A stretch of 35,022 nucleotides of DNA, taken from the NCBI RefSeq assembly GCF_003331055.1, contig NZ_PUQD01000057.1, positions 1-35,022 of the forward strand, written 5' to 3'. The translations under genes and the position numbers were made by a program. The notes beneath the pieces were generated by a model. That model did not search any database. It was not told where the DNA came from and saw nothing but the letters and a program-made list of their open reading frames with translations. This DNA is from Pseudomonas sp. AFG_SD02_1510_Pfu_092 (GTDB lineage Bacteria > Pseudomonadota > Gammaproteobacteria > Pseudomonadales > Pseudomonadaceae). Shown piece by piece: positions 25,389 to 32,852 of the stretch; within the stretch, counting starts at the first letter, position 1; every line of letters begins with the position of its first letter.

Positions 25389-25416
25389 TTGCATCCTTTT
25401 GATCACCCCGTAATAT
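25389..25416 (+). promoter_or_regulatory. fabV: Candidate sigma-70 promoter of fabV
   Basis: TTGCAT (25389-25394) and TAATAT (25411-25416) are separated by 16 bp, directly after the REP pair and about 97 bp before the fabV start. The -10 is strong, the -35 only fair. It implies a leader of roughly 90 nt. Confidence 0.4.
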
Positions 25417-25512
25417 GTGTCGGATAACCTGCGGGGGTAGTCTCACCCTCTGATCAAATCGGAATCGCCCCATGCGGCGCTTCCCCGGCATAAACCTGAC
25501 GAGGTACAGACA

Positions 25513-26724
25513 TTGGCCATCATTCATCCTAAGGTTCGCGGTTTCATCTGCACCACGACTCACCCGAAGGGCTGCGAGCTCAACGTCCGTGACCAGATCG
25601 AAGCCACGCGCAAGCTGGGCGTGCGCGAGGATGGCCCGAAGAAGGTCCTGGTCATCGGTGCTTCCAGCGGCTACGGCCTGGCAGCCCGCATCACCGCGGC
25701 GTTCGGTTTCAAGGCCGACACCCTGGGCGTGTTCTTCGAAAAACCAGGCACCGAGACCAAGGCCGGTACTGCCGGCTGGTACAACGCTGCAGCCTTCGAC
25801 AAGTTCGCCAAGGCCGAGGGCCTGTACAGCAAGTCGATCAACGGTGACGCCTTCTCCGACGAAGCCCGCGCCAAGGTCATCGAGCTGATCAAGAACGAAA
25901 TGGGCGGCAAGGTCGACCTGGTCATTTACTCGCTGGCCTCGCCGGTGCGCAAGCTGCCGCAGACCGGTGAACTGGTGCGTTCGGCGCTGAAGCCGATCGG
26001 TCAGCCGTACAAGTCGACCGCGATCGACACCAACAAGGACACCATCATCGAGGCCAGCATCGAGCCGGCTACCGAGCAGGAAATCGCCGATACCGTCACC
26101 GTCATGGGTGGCCAGGACTGGCAGCTGTGGATCGACGCTCTGGCGGGCGCCGACGTGCTGGCCGAAGGCGCCCGCACCGTGGCCTTCAGCTACATCGGCA
26201 GCGACATCACCTGGCCGATCTACTGGCACGGTGCGCTGGGCCAGGCCAAGCAGGACCTGGACGAAACCGCCCTGCGCCTGGACAAGAAACTGGCCGGCGA
26301 AATCAAGGGCGGCGCCAACGTGGCGGTGCTCAAGTCGGTGGTTACCCAGGCCAGCTCGGCCATTCCGGTGATGCCGCTGTACCTGTCGATGGTGTTCAAG
26401 ATCATGCAGGAAAAGGGTGTTCACGAAGGCACCCAGGACCAGCTCGACCGTATGTTCCGTGACCGCATGTACCGTGCCGACGGCGCGCCGGCCGAAGTCG
26501 ACGAGAAGGGCCGCCTGCGCCTGGACGACTGGGAACTGCGCGATGACGTGCAGGATGCCTGCAAGGCCATGTGGCCGCAGGTGACCACCGAGAACCTGTT
26601 CGCGCTGACCGACTATGCCGGTTACAAGAAGCAGTTCCTCAACCTGTTCGGCTTCGAGCGTGCTGACGTCAACTACGACGAAGACGTTGCCACCGATGTG
26701 AAGTTCGACTGCGTCGAGCTGTAA
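25513..26724 (+). CDS. fabV: FabV-type enoyl-ACP/trans-2-enoyl-CoA reductase
   Basis: NADH-dependent reduction of trans-2-enoyl-ACP (or -CoA), the last step of each fatty-acid elongation cycle. The 403-residue length is that of FabV and much larger than FabI (about 260). It begins MAIIHPKVRGFICTTTHPKG, has the cofactor motif VIGASSGYGLAAR at 47-59 and the FabV catalytic Y-x8-K pair (Tyr237 and Lys246). FabV enzymes are known to be insensitive to triclosan. The start is TTG at 25513 with GAGG 8 nt upstream. It appears monocistronic, between two REP pairs. Confidence 0.96.
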   Translation: MAIIHPKVRGFICTTTHPKGCELNVRDQIEATRKLGVREDGPKKVLVIGASSGYGLAARITAAFGFKADTLGVFFEKPGTETKAGTAGWYNAAAFDKFAKAEGLYSKSINGDAFSDEARAKVIELIKNEMGGKVDLVIYSLASPVRKLPQTGELVRSALKPIGQPYKSTAIDTNKDTIIEASIEPATEQEIADTVTVMGGQDWQLWIDALAGADVLAEGARTVAFSYIGSDITWPIYWHGALGQAKQDLDETALRLDKKLAGEIKGGANVAVLKSVVTQASSAIPVMPLYLSMVFKIMQEKGVHEGTQDQLDRMFRDRMYRADGAPAEVDEKGRLRLDDWELRDDVQDACKAMWPQVTTENLFALTDYAGYKKQFLNLFGFERADVNYDEDVATDVKFDCVEL

Positions 26725-26734
26725 TCACTGCCGG

Positions 26735-26843
26735 CCTGTACCGGCCTCTTCGCGGGTGAACCCGCTCCCACAGGTTCCCCACTGCCTTCAGGCTTGATGA
26801 GATGCCTGTGGTAGCGGGCTCACCCGCGAAGAGGCCGGTACAG
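26735..26843. repeat. REP inverted pair after fabV
   Basis: Facing REP units at 26735-26774 and 26805-26843, with cores GCGGGTGAACCCGC and GCGGGCTCACCCGC. They begin 11 nt after the fabV stop. Confidence 0.9.
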
Positions 26844-26891
26844 CCTGCAGAATCTTTGCTAGCTTTGGCGCACGACAACAGGGAATGTGCC

Positions 26892-27800
26892 ATGAGCAGC
26901 CTTACCCAACCCGCCACTGCCTTTCGCCACACCGCAGCCGACGGCTACAGCCTTGGCGGCTTCTGCTGGCGCCACGCCCTGCCTGACCCCCAGCGCCCGC
27001 TGGTGATCATCAACGCTGCCACTTCGGTACGCTGCCGCTACTACTCGCGTTTTGCCGATTATCTGTTCGCCAATGGCTGTGATGTGCTGACCTACGACTA
27101 TCGCGGCATCGGCGAGTCCCGCCCGGCTTCGCTGCGCGGCTTTCAGGCCTCCTGGAGCGACTGGGGCCGGCTGGATTTCGAAGCCATGCTGGGGCATGCG
27201 GCAGAGCATTTTCCTGGCCAGCCGGTGGATGTGGTAGGGCACAGTTTCGGCGGTTGTGCCGTCGGCCTGGCACCTTCGGCGGGCACCCTGCGCAGGGTGG
27301 TGATGGTGGGGGCGCAGTTCGCCTACTGGCGCGATTATGCGGCGGGCCAGCGCTGGCAACTGGTTGGCAAATGGCATGTGGTGATGCCGCTGCTGACCCG
27401 GCTATTCGGCTATTTCCCCGGCAAGCGCCTGGGCTGGCTGGAGGACACGCCCTCCGGCGTGGTGCACGACTGGGCCACACCTACCCCGCGTTATGAACAA
27501 CGCCCCAGTGGGCGCGCGCTGCAGGCGTTGCCGTTCGCCCAGGTGCGGGCGGCAACGCTGGCCATCAGCCTGACCGATGACCCTTTTGGCACCGTGGCGG
27601 CTACCGAGCGTCTGCTGGGTTATCTGCAAGCTGCCGAGCACCGGCACCTGCGAATTGCGCCTGTGGATATCTCGGTCGGGGAAATTGGCCACTTCGCGTT
27701 CTTCCATGATCGGTTTCGCGACAGCCTGTGGCCGGTGGCGTTGCAGTGGTTGCAGCGGGGAGGGCTGGAGGGCGGGGTGCCTGGAAGAATCCTGGGTTGA
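26892..27800 (+). CDS. Alpha/beta hydrolase, COG4757-like
   Basis: Predicted serine hydrolase of 302 residues, cytoplasmic with no signal peptide. The nucleophile elbow is GHSFGG with Ser118. An early strand-turn region gives YDYRGIGESRP around 68-78. A candidate catalytic His lies in GEIGHFAFFHDRF near residue 273. The overall plan resembles the uncharacterised COG4757 hydrolases. I chose the ATG at 26892; the longer frame runs into REP sequence. Substrate is unknown. It appears monocistronic and ends just before a REP unit. Confidence 0.8.
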   Translation: MSSLTQPATAFRHTAADGYSLGGFCWRHALPDPQRPLVIINAATSVRCRYYSRFADYLFANGCDVLTYDYRGIGESRPASLRGFQASWSDWGRLDFEAMLGHAAEHFPGQPVDVVGHSFGGCAVGLAPSAGTLRRVVMVGAQFAYWRDYAAGQRWQLVGKWHVVMPLLTRLFGYFPGKRLGWLEDTPSGVVHDWATPTPRYEQRPSGRALQALPFAQVRAATLAISLTDDPFGTVAATERLLGYLQAAEHRHLRIAPVDISVGEIGHFAFFHDRFRDSLWPVALQWLQRGGLEGGVPGRILG

Positions 27801-27818
27801 TGTTGTCTGCACCGCCCT

Positions 27819-27867
27819 CCTGTGGGAGCTGGCTTGCCGGCGAAAGGGCCGCAAAGCGGCCCCGGCA
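27819..27867. repeat. REP unit between convergent genes
   Basis: Single REP unit (GGAGCTGGCTTGCCGGCGA type) followed by the hairpin GGGCCGC-AAA-GCGGCCC. It separates the hydrolase gene from the HopJ-family gene. The same hairpin type follows trmA at the left edge. Confidence 0.8.
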
Positions 27868-27870
27868 ATC

Positions 27871-28212
27871 TCAAGCCTTGCGCACCAGAGGCAGTTCGGC
27901 AAACTTCACGCCCGCCAGCCCGTGCTTGATCAGCGCGCGGATGTTGCCGTGGTCACTGCCCCCGGGTGTGGCCAGTACATCACGGTAGTGCTCGCCAAAG
28001 GCCAGCAGCGCTTGCTGGTCGCTCAGCCCTTCCAGCAGTGCCAGCCCCAGGGTCTTGCAGGAACCTTCGTTCTGCCCGGCAGCGTTCTCCACGCCGCCAT
28101 TGTTGAAGGCCTGCGGCTGATAGCTGTAATGCTCGGCAATGAACGCCAAGGTGTCGGCAAACACATGTTGGCCGCTGGCCAGGCTGGCGCGCAGGGTGTT
28201 CAGGTCAGTCAC
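27871..28212 (-). CDS. HopJ family protein (PF08888-type)
   Basis: A 113-residue cytoplasmic protein matching the HopJ family pattern: FNNGGVENAAGQNEGSCKTLGLALLEGLS at about 36-64 and a C-terminal GGSDHGNIRALIKHG. Despite the family name, it lies in a housekeeping operon with no secretion genes, so I do not read it as a type III effector. The start is GTG at 28212, which overlaps the DUF1244 stop by 8 nt (GTGACTGA), so the two are translationally coupled. Biochemical function is unknown. It is the last gene of folM-DUF1244-hopJ. Confidence 0.85.
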   Translation of the reverse strand: MTDLNTLRASLASGQHVFADTLAFIAEHYSYQPQAFNNGGVENAAGQNEGSCKTLGLALLEGLSDQQALLAFGEHYRDVLATPGGSDHGNIRALIKHGLAGVKFAELPLVRKA

Positions 28213-28501
28213 GGGGTTTTCCTTTTTCGAACGCCGCTTGCTGCTCGGCGCTGGCTTCTTTCTGGTATTGGGCTTTCCACTCGGCATAGGGCATGCCGTA
28301 CACCGCTTCGCGGGCATCATCCAGGCTGACATCGAGCTGGCGCTCGTCGGCCGCGGCCTTGTACCACTTGGACAGGCAGTTGCGGCAGAAACCGGACAGG
28401 TTCATCAGGTCGATGTTCTGCACATCGGTGCGCTTTTGCAGGTGTTCGACCAGGCGCCGGAACGCGGCGGCTTCGAGTTCGAGCTGTTGCTGTGGGGTCA
28501 T
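28205..28501 (-). CDS. DUF1244 family protein
   Basis: A 98-residue soluble protein with the DUF1244 core LVEHLQKRTDVQNIDLMNLS (17-36) and GFCRNCLSKWYK, whose Cys39 and Cys42 form a C-x2-C pair that could bind metal. The segment DAREAVYGMPYAEWKAQYQ is also conserved in the family. It starts 9 nt after the folM stop and overlaps the HopJ gene by 8 nt, giving a three-gene operon. No function has been established that I know of. The linkage suggests a role around reduced pterins, but this is only guilt by association. Confidence 0.87.
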   Translation of the reverse strand: MTPQQQLELEAAAFRRLVEHLQKRTDVQNIDLMNLSGFCRNCLSKWYKAAADERQLDVSLDDAREAVYGMPYAEWKAQYQKEASAEQQAAFEKGKPRD

Positions 28502-28510
28502 GGGCTTCTC

Positions 28511-29203
28511 TCAGGTCATGCGGTTCTTCAGGTGGCGGCCACCATTGATGACCACCTGGCTGCCGGTGCTGTACTGGCTGGCGAGCAGGTACCTGACCGT
28601 CTCGATCAGCGGGCCGGCACCGGGTTCGAACTCCAGCAGGGCCTTTTTCAGGGTCTGCTGGCGGTAGGCGTCGTCACCCCCTTCCTTGAGGATCAGCAGC
28701 CCCGGCAGGATACCGTTCACACGCACCGTGGGCGCATATTTTTCGGCGAACGACAGCACCATGTTCTGCAATGCGGCCTTGGTCGCGGCGTAGCCGATGT
28801 GGCTTTTGCTGCCGCGCGAAGAGGTTTCGTCGCAGATGTGGATGATGTCGGCCTTTTCCACCTTGGCCAGCAGGTCGCCCAGGGCCAGGTTGAGGTGGTA
28901 GGGCGCTTCGACATGCAGGCGGAACATGGTCTCGAGGTTGTCGAGGCCGTCGTCGAGCCACAGCGAGGCGTTGTGGATGATCGCGCGCAGGCCGTCGTAA
29001 TGGTTGTGCAGGTAGTCGATCAGGGCCTGGCGGTCTGCTGCCTGGCACAGGTCGGCCTGGAACTGCACGATGTTCGGATGGGCGGCCTGCGCCTGGACAC
29101 TGCGGCTGGCACTGACCACCGTATGGCCGGCCTGTGCCAGTTCAAGGGCCAGGGCCAGCCCGACGCGCTGGCTGGCTCCGGTAACGAGAATGGGGCTGTT
29201 CAT
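28511..29203 (-). CDS. folM: Dihydromonapterin reductase FolM (SDR family)
   Basis: NADPH-dependent short-chain reductase predicted to convert dihydromonapterin to tetrahydromonapterin, the pterin cofactor of phenylalanine hydroxylase in pseudomonads; it also has weak dihydrofolate reductase activity. The 230-residue protein has the pteridine-reductase-like cofactor motif TGASQRVG (8-15) in place of TGxxxGxG, and the catalytic pair Tyr138/Lys142 in YAATK. The motif GASQRVG and the size favour FolM over a general SDR. The ATG at 29203 begins MNSPILVTGA. It heads the operon with DUF1244 and the HopJ-family gene. Confidence 0.87.
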   Translation of the reverse strand: MNSPILVTGASQRVGLALALELAQAGHTVVSASRSVQAQAAHPNIVQFQADLCQAADRQALIDYLHNHYDGLRAIIHNASLWLDDGLDNLETMFRLHVEAPYHLNLALGDLLAKVEKADIIHICDETSSRGSKSHIGYAATKAALQNMVLSFAEKYAPTVRVNGILPGLLILKEGGDDAYRQQTLKKALLEFEPGAGPLIETVRYLLASQYSTGSQVVINGGRHLKNRMT

Positions 29204-29281
29204 GTTCGGGGCGGTCAACTTGTCTGTCCTTTGGTTGCCGCCCAGCATACCCGAACTGTCTACCGCGTGTATGGCCTGGCC

Positions 29282-29842
29282 TCAGCGGCTACGCAGGGCG
29301 CCGGCAGTGGCCGCAGACGGCTGCAGCCAGCCGGCCAGCAGGCGGGTGGACAGCGGGATGAACAGGTAGACCATCAATGGCGTCAGGGCCAGGGTGCCGA
29401 GCAGTACCCGGGGCACCAGGTCCAGCGCTGCCAGCCAGTGGCCGAACAGCAGATTGAACACCAGCGAGACCGGGAAGAAGGCCAGCCAGATGGCCACGGC
29501 CTGTTTCCAGCGCGGCGGTTTTTGCACCGTATTGGTGCCGAACCAGTCGTCGATGCCGCTCACGCGCGCCTCTTTGGGGCGCTCGAACAGGCCGTTGCCG
29601 CGCTGCAACCAGGCGCGACGCGAGGCGGAATGCTCCCAGGCATGCAGGGTAGGTTCGTCGCTGAAGCGGAAGATGATCTGGAACTCGTCGCCATCACGCG
29701 GCGGCGCGAGGATGCCCGAGCCGAGGTAGCCGGGGAAGTCGGTGGCCAGCTGCTCGCCTTCATGCAGCCAGGCCAGCAGGTCCTGGTAGCGGCCATGGGC
29801 GGCGCGGCGCGACACCATCAGGGTGACGGGTGGGGTAGACAT
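29282..29842 (-). CDS. Antibiotic biosynthesis monooxygenase-domain membrane protein
   Basis: A 186-residue protein with an N-terminal ABM/dimeric alpha-beta barrel domain (about 1-100; VTLMVSRRAAHGRYQDLLAW, FQIIFRFSDEPTLHAWE), then a linker and two hydrophobic helices (about 119-137 and 145-165). This is the common ABM-plus-membrane-anchor architecture of bacteria, with no proven reaction. The ATG at 29842 has GGAG upstream; the longer frame is unlikely. It lies 78 bp upstream of folM on the same strand, so the two might share a transcript. It is divergent from the MerR gene. Confidence 0.8.
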   Translation of the reverse strand: MSTPPVTLMVSRRAAHGRYQDLLAWLHEGEQLATDFPGYLGSGILAPPRDGDEFQIIFRFSDEPTLHAWEHSASRRAWLQRGNGLFERPKEARVSGIDDWFGTNTVQKPPRWKQAVAIWLAFFPVSLVFNLLFGHWLAALDLVPRVLLGTLALTPLMVYLFIPLSTRLLAGWLQPSAATAGALRSR

Positions 29843-30053
29843 CGTGTATCTCCTGGCAACAGGGCTGGCGGGTAGCCGGCCCCTCTGGCTGTGTGACCCG
29901 GGGTGGTGGGCGACGCAGTGTGCATGCAAGAATCGGGCGCGGATTATCGCCTATCGGCGTTGTTCGGCAAATGCCAGCCGGCAGACGGTAGCCATCCGTG
30001 CCCGCCGCTGTCGTAGTAGACTGCGTGTTCAACTACCGCATACAAGGTACCCC

Positions 30054-30995
30054 GTGGCAATGAATGAACAGGGACGTAAGCCGTTGATCGATGCGGGCCT
30101 GATGCAACAGGATCTGTTCCCGATCCGTGAAGTTTCCCGCCTGACCGGCGTCAACGCCGTGACCTTGCGCGCCTGGGAACGCCGCCATGGTCTGATCCAG
30201 CCAACCCGCACCGACAGCGGACACCGCTTGTACTCGCAGGCCGACATCGATGACATCCGCCGCATCCTCGGCTGGCTGGAGCGCGGGGTGGCGGTGAGCA
30301 AGGTCGGCAGCATCCTTGCGCGCGACCATGCCCTTGCCGGCCAGGCCGGTATTGCCGCGGACGCCTGGGGGCGCTGGCAACAGCAGGTTCGCCAGGCGCT
30401 GCAACGTTTTGACCTGGGCAGCCTCGACCGCCTGTTCGACGAGGTGTTTGCCGCCAGTACCCTGGACCAGGTGTTCAACGAAGTGTTCCTGCCGATGTGG
30501 CGTGACCTGGCGGCCGGGCAGCGTGGTTACGGCCAGGCCAGCGAGTGGCTGTTGCTCGATCAGTTCCTGCGTGGCCGGGTGTTCACCCGCCTGCAACTTG
30601 CCCGTGCAGCGCGCAGCCGTACGGTGCTGCTGGCGCCGCTGGCGGGGCAGTGCGAGGAGCTGGAGTTGCTGGTGACCAGCCTGACCTTGGCCAGCGATGA
30701 TACGCGGGTGACACCCCTGGCGAGCGCGCAGCCGCTGGCGGAACTGACGCTGGTCTGCGAACGCCTGAAGCCCGATGCGCTGGTGCTGTTCTCCCATCAG
30801 CCGCTCACGGCGGAGCTTACCCGGCGCCTGGAGCGCCTGGTGGTTGCGCTGGAATGCCCGTTGTTACTGGCCGGTGAAGCGGCGGAACTGGCGCAGGACA
30901 GCCTGGCCGGCAGCCCTATTGCCTGCCTGGGCGCGCAGGGCAGTGTGATGCGCCAGCGTTTGCGGCAGTTTCTGGCCGGTCAGCTCGATACCTGA
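30054..30995 (+). CDS. MerR regulator with degenerate B12 domain, class II LitR type
   Basis: Transcription factor of 313 residues with an N-terminal MerR helix-turn-helix (residues 22-75; FPIREVSRLTGVNAVTLRAWERRHGL). A C-terminal helical plus Rossmann region (about 110-310) is built like the cobalamin-binding part of CarH/LitR. The B12 hallmarks are missing: the usual E-H pair reads Glu164-Trp165, and the loop that should hold the His ligand reads AGQCEELE (198-203). This fits class II LitR proteins, which in P. putida work with short LOV photoreceptors. A LOV gene lies 0.7 kb away. GTG at 30054 has AAGG 6 nt upstream; the ATG at 30060 is the alternative. Its last 16 bp overlap the convergent PilZ gene. 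Confidence 0.85.
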   Translation: MAMNEQGRKPLIDAGLMQQDLFPIREVSRLTGVNAVTLRAWERRHGLIQPTRTDSGHRLYSQADIDDIRRILGWLERGVAVSKVGSILARDHALAGQAGIAADAWGRWQQQVRQALQRFDLGSLDRLFDEVFAASTLDQVFNEVFLPMWRDLAAGQRGYGQASEWLLLDQFLRGRVFTRLQLARAARSRTVLLAPLAGQCEELELLVTSLTLASDDTRVTPLASAQPLAELTLVCERLKPDALVLFSHQPLTAELTRRLERLVVALECPLLLAGEAAELAQDSLAGSPIACLGAQGSVMRQRLRQFLAGQLDT

Positions 30996-31624
30996 GTGTG
31001 CAGCTCGGGGTGGGCCCGGCGATGGGCCTGGAGGATGTAGTCGCGCAGGCGTTCGGTTTCTTCGGGCGGGGTTTGGCTGAGGTCGTAGGCAGCCAGGTCC
31101 GAGCCGATGCGCCGGCTCAACACGCCATGCAGTTCGATGGGGGGAATGCCGCCGGGGGCGAAGCGCAGTTCGAAGCGGGCTGGCGCCGTTGCCAGCCCGC
31201 GCACTTCCAGCAAGGTGCCCTTGAAGGAAATATCGCGCACCCACAGGCCGCTTTGTTGCCCATGGTCATCGAGCAGCGCGCTCGGCTGGTCCATCGACAG
31301 GCGCCAAGGGCGCAGCATGGGGCCGTCTTCGTAGATTTCCGGTGAACCCAGTTGCAGGTGCAGGGCGTGAAACTCGTCTTCCACCAGTTGCAGCGGAAAG
31401 CTGATCTGCTGGTTGTTGAACTGGGCTTGCAAGGTGACCTGCTCGTTGGCCACCAGACGGGTCAGCAGGCTCTGGATGCGGCGGTCGCCGTTGACCAGCA
31501 GGCTCGACATGGGGTCGGCCCGGTTCAATTGCGGCGAATGCTGCATGTTCTGGATGAAGTCCAGTTCGTCCTGGGTCAGGAGCGAGTTTGCTTGCATGAT
31601 CGAACTCGACGGCGATTTCTTCAT
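30980..31624 (-). CDS. YcgR-like PilZ domain protein with altered RxxxR motif
   Basis: A 214-residue soluble protein. Residues about 38-100 resemble the N-terminal domain of YcgR-type flagellar brakes (SLLVNGDRRIQSLLTRLV, ISFPLQLVEDEFHALHLQLG). Residues about 105-205 form a PilZ-like barrel with the D-x-S-x-x-G motif DISFKG at 131-136. The preceding arginines read Arg105-Pro-Trp-Arg108, one residue short of RxxxR, so c-di-GMP binding may be altered. It starts 29 nt after the LOV stop and is probably cotranscribed with it. An internal ATG at 31597 is another possible start. Identity as PilZ rests on motifs and length, not on a search. Confidence 0.72.
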   Translation of the reverse strand: MKKSPSSSIMQANSLLTQDELDFIQNMQHSPQLNRADPMSSLLVNGDRRIQSLLTRLVANEQVTLQAQFNNQQISFPLQLVEDEFHALHLQLGSPEIYEDGPMLRPWRLSMDQPSALLDDHGQQSGLWVRDISFKGTLLEVRGLATAPARFELRFAPGGIPPIELHGVLSRRIGSDLAAYDLSQTPPEETERLRDYILQAHRRAHPELHTQVSS

Positions 31625-31653
31625 CGGGATTGACCGTGCCTGGCGTGCTTGGT

Positions 31654-32082
31654 TCAGGTGCGTTCGTCGGGTTTCGGACGAACGCGCAGTTCGGCCAGCT
31701 CGCGTTCCAGTTCGACCTGGCGGCTGACGTCTTTCTGGATACCGATGAAGTAGGTGCGCTGCTCGGCGTCATGCCTGACCGGGGTGATCGACAGTTCGTT
31801 CCAGAAGGCGCTGCCATCCTTGCGGTAGTTGCGCAGCACTTCGCGGCACGGCCGGCCTTCGGCCAGGGCTTTGCGGATACGGGCGCGGCCAAGCTGGTCA
31901 CGGTCGTCGGCCTGCAGGAAGCGGCAATCCTGATAGAGGATTTCGTCACGGCTGTAGCCGGTAAGGCGTTCGAAGGCGGCGTTCACGTAGATCAGGATGG
32001 TGTCGTCACCTTCCTGTTCGGCGACCACGATCCCGTCATGGGACGCGTCGACCATGGCTTGCAGCAGTTGCGCGTTGATCAT
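31654..32082 (-). CDS. Short LOV blue-light photoreceptor, PpSB1-LOV-like
   Basis: FMN-binding PAS/LOV protein of 142 residues with no effector domain. The photoactive Cys53 lies in YQDCRFLQ, with Arg54, Arg61 and Arg66 in the flavin-phosphate region. FMN-contacting ILIYVNAAFERLTGY is at 29-43, YRKDGSAFWNEL is in the core strands, and QRTYFIGIQKDVS precedes a C-terminal J-alpha-like helix (ELERELAELR). It is almost identical, as I recall it, to PpSB1-LOV of KT2440 (also 142 residues), which has a very slow dark recovery. Arg61 and Arg66 are tied to that slowness. The ATG at 32082 begins MINAQLL. It is first in an operon with a PilZ gene. Confidence 0.95.
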   Translation of the reverse strand: MINAQLLQAMVDASHDGIVVAEQEGDDTILIYVNAAFERLTGYSRDEILYQDCRFLQADDRDQLGRARIRKALAEGRPCREVLRNYRKDGSAFWNELSITPVRHDAEQRTYFIGIQKDVSRQVELERELAELRVRPKPDERT

Positions 32083-32211
32083 GTTCGGGCCATCGGGCAA
32101 ACCAGGGGGGCAAAGCAGGGCAGAGAGTAGCAACTTTGGTAGGGCCGGCCTTTTGCCAGCGCTGAATGCTAGTATCCTACGTTTTCACTCAGTTTCGGAA
32201 TCCTCTACTCG

Positions 32212-32676
32212 ATGAAAGTCGCCATTATTTCCGGATCGGTCTACGGCACCGCCGAAGAAGTCGCCCGCCACGCTGAAACCCTGCTCAAAGCTGCAGGCCT
32301 GGAGGCCTGGCATGCGGCGCGTGCCACGTTGCAGGACCTTGAAGGTTTTGCTCCCGACGCCTTGCTGGCGGTAACTTCGACCACAGGCATGGGCGAGTTG
32401 CCGGACAACCTCATGCCGTTGTACAGCAGCATTCGTGACACCCTGCCTGCGGCGTGGCGGGGCCTGCCGGGGGCGGTGATCGCGCTGGGTGATGCCAGCT
32501 ATGGCGATACCTATTGTGGCGGCGGCGAGCAGATGCGCGAGCTGTTTGCCGAACTGGGCGTGCCGGAAGTGCTGCCGATGCTGCGCCTGGACGCGAGTGA
32601 GACGGTGACCCCCGAAGCAGATGCCGAGCCTTGGCTGGCCGAGTTGGCGGCTGCATTGAAAGCCAGGCTGCTCTGA
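32212..32676 (+). CDS. Flavodoxin, MioC-like
   Basis: FMN-binding electron carrier of 154 residues. The phosphate-binding loop ISGSVYGTAEEVAR is at about 6-19, the isoalloxazine-contacting TSTTGMGELPDN lies around 56-67, and ALGDASYGDTYCGGGEQM around 91-108 has the flavodoxin 90s-loop pattern. The length matches short-chain flavodoxins of the MioC type. The partner reductase could be the Fpr encoded at 9349, but this is inference. It is divergent from the LOV gene with a 129-bp shared upstream region, so the two may be co-regulated. Confidence 0.9.
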   Translation: MKVAIISGSVYGTAEEVARHAETLLKAAGLEAWHAARATLQDLEGFAPDALLAVTSTTGMGELPDNLMPLYSSIRDTLPAAWRGLPGAVIALGDASYGDTYCGGGEQMRELFAELGVPEVLPMLRLDASETVTPEADAEPWLAELAAALKARLL

Positions 32677-32852
32677 CCGTTCACGCCACTGACTCGCCAA
32701 GTCATCAAGCTGGCTGGCAACGCAAGTTTCAGCCAGCGGGCTGCTGGATAGACTCAACCTCGACATAGAGAGCACATGTACGTGCCGAGGTGACATGCAA
32801 TGACCGCAGCCTTGCTCTATTCCAGCAACCCCACCTCACCGGGACCGTTCTG

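Noticed and set aside
12159..26843. Regularly recurring short repeats as a CRISPR array
   Set aside because: The repeats are palindromic REP units in alternating orientation between genes, without uniform spacers or cas genes.
27871..28212. HopJ-family gene as a type III secretion effector
   Set aside because: No secretion or chaperone genes and no hrp box are seen; it is coupled to DUF1244 and folM in a housekeeping operon.
28139..29875. 578-codon plus-strand frame across the folM operon and the ABM gene
   Set aside because: It covers four clear minus-strand genes with tight operon spacing and has no recognisable domain.
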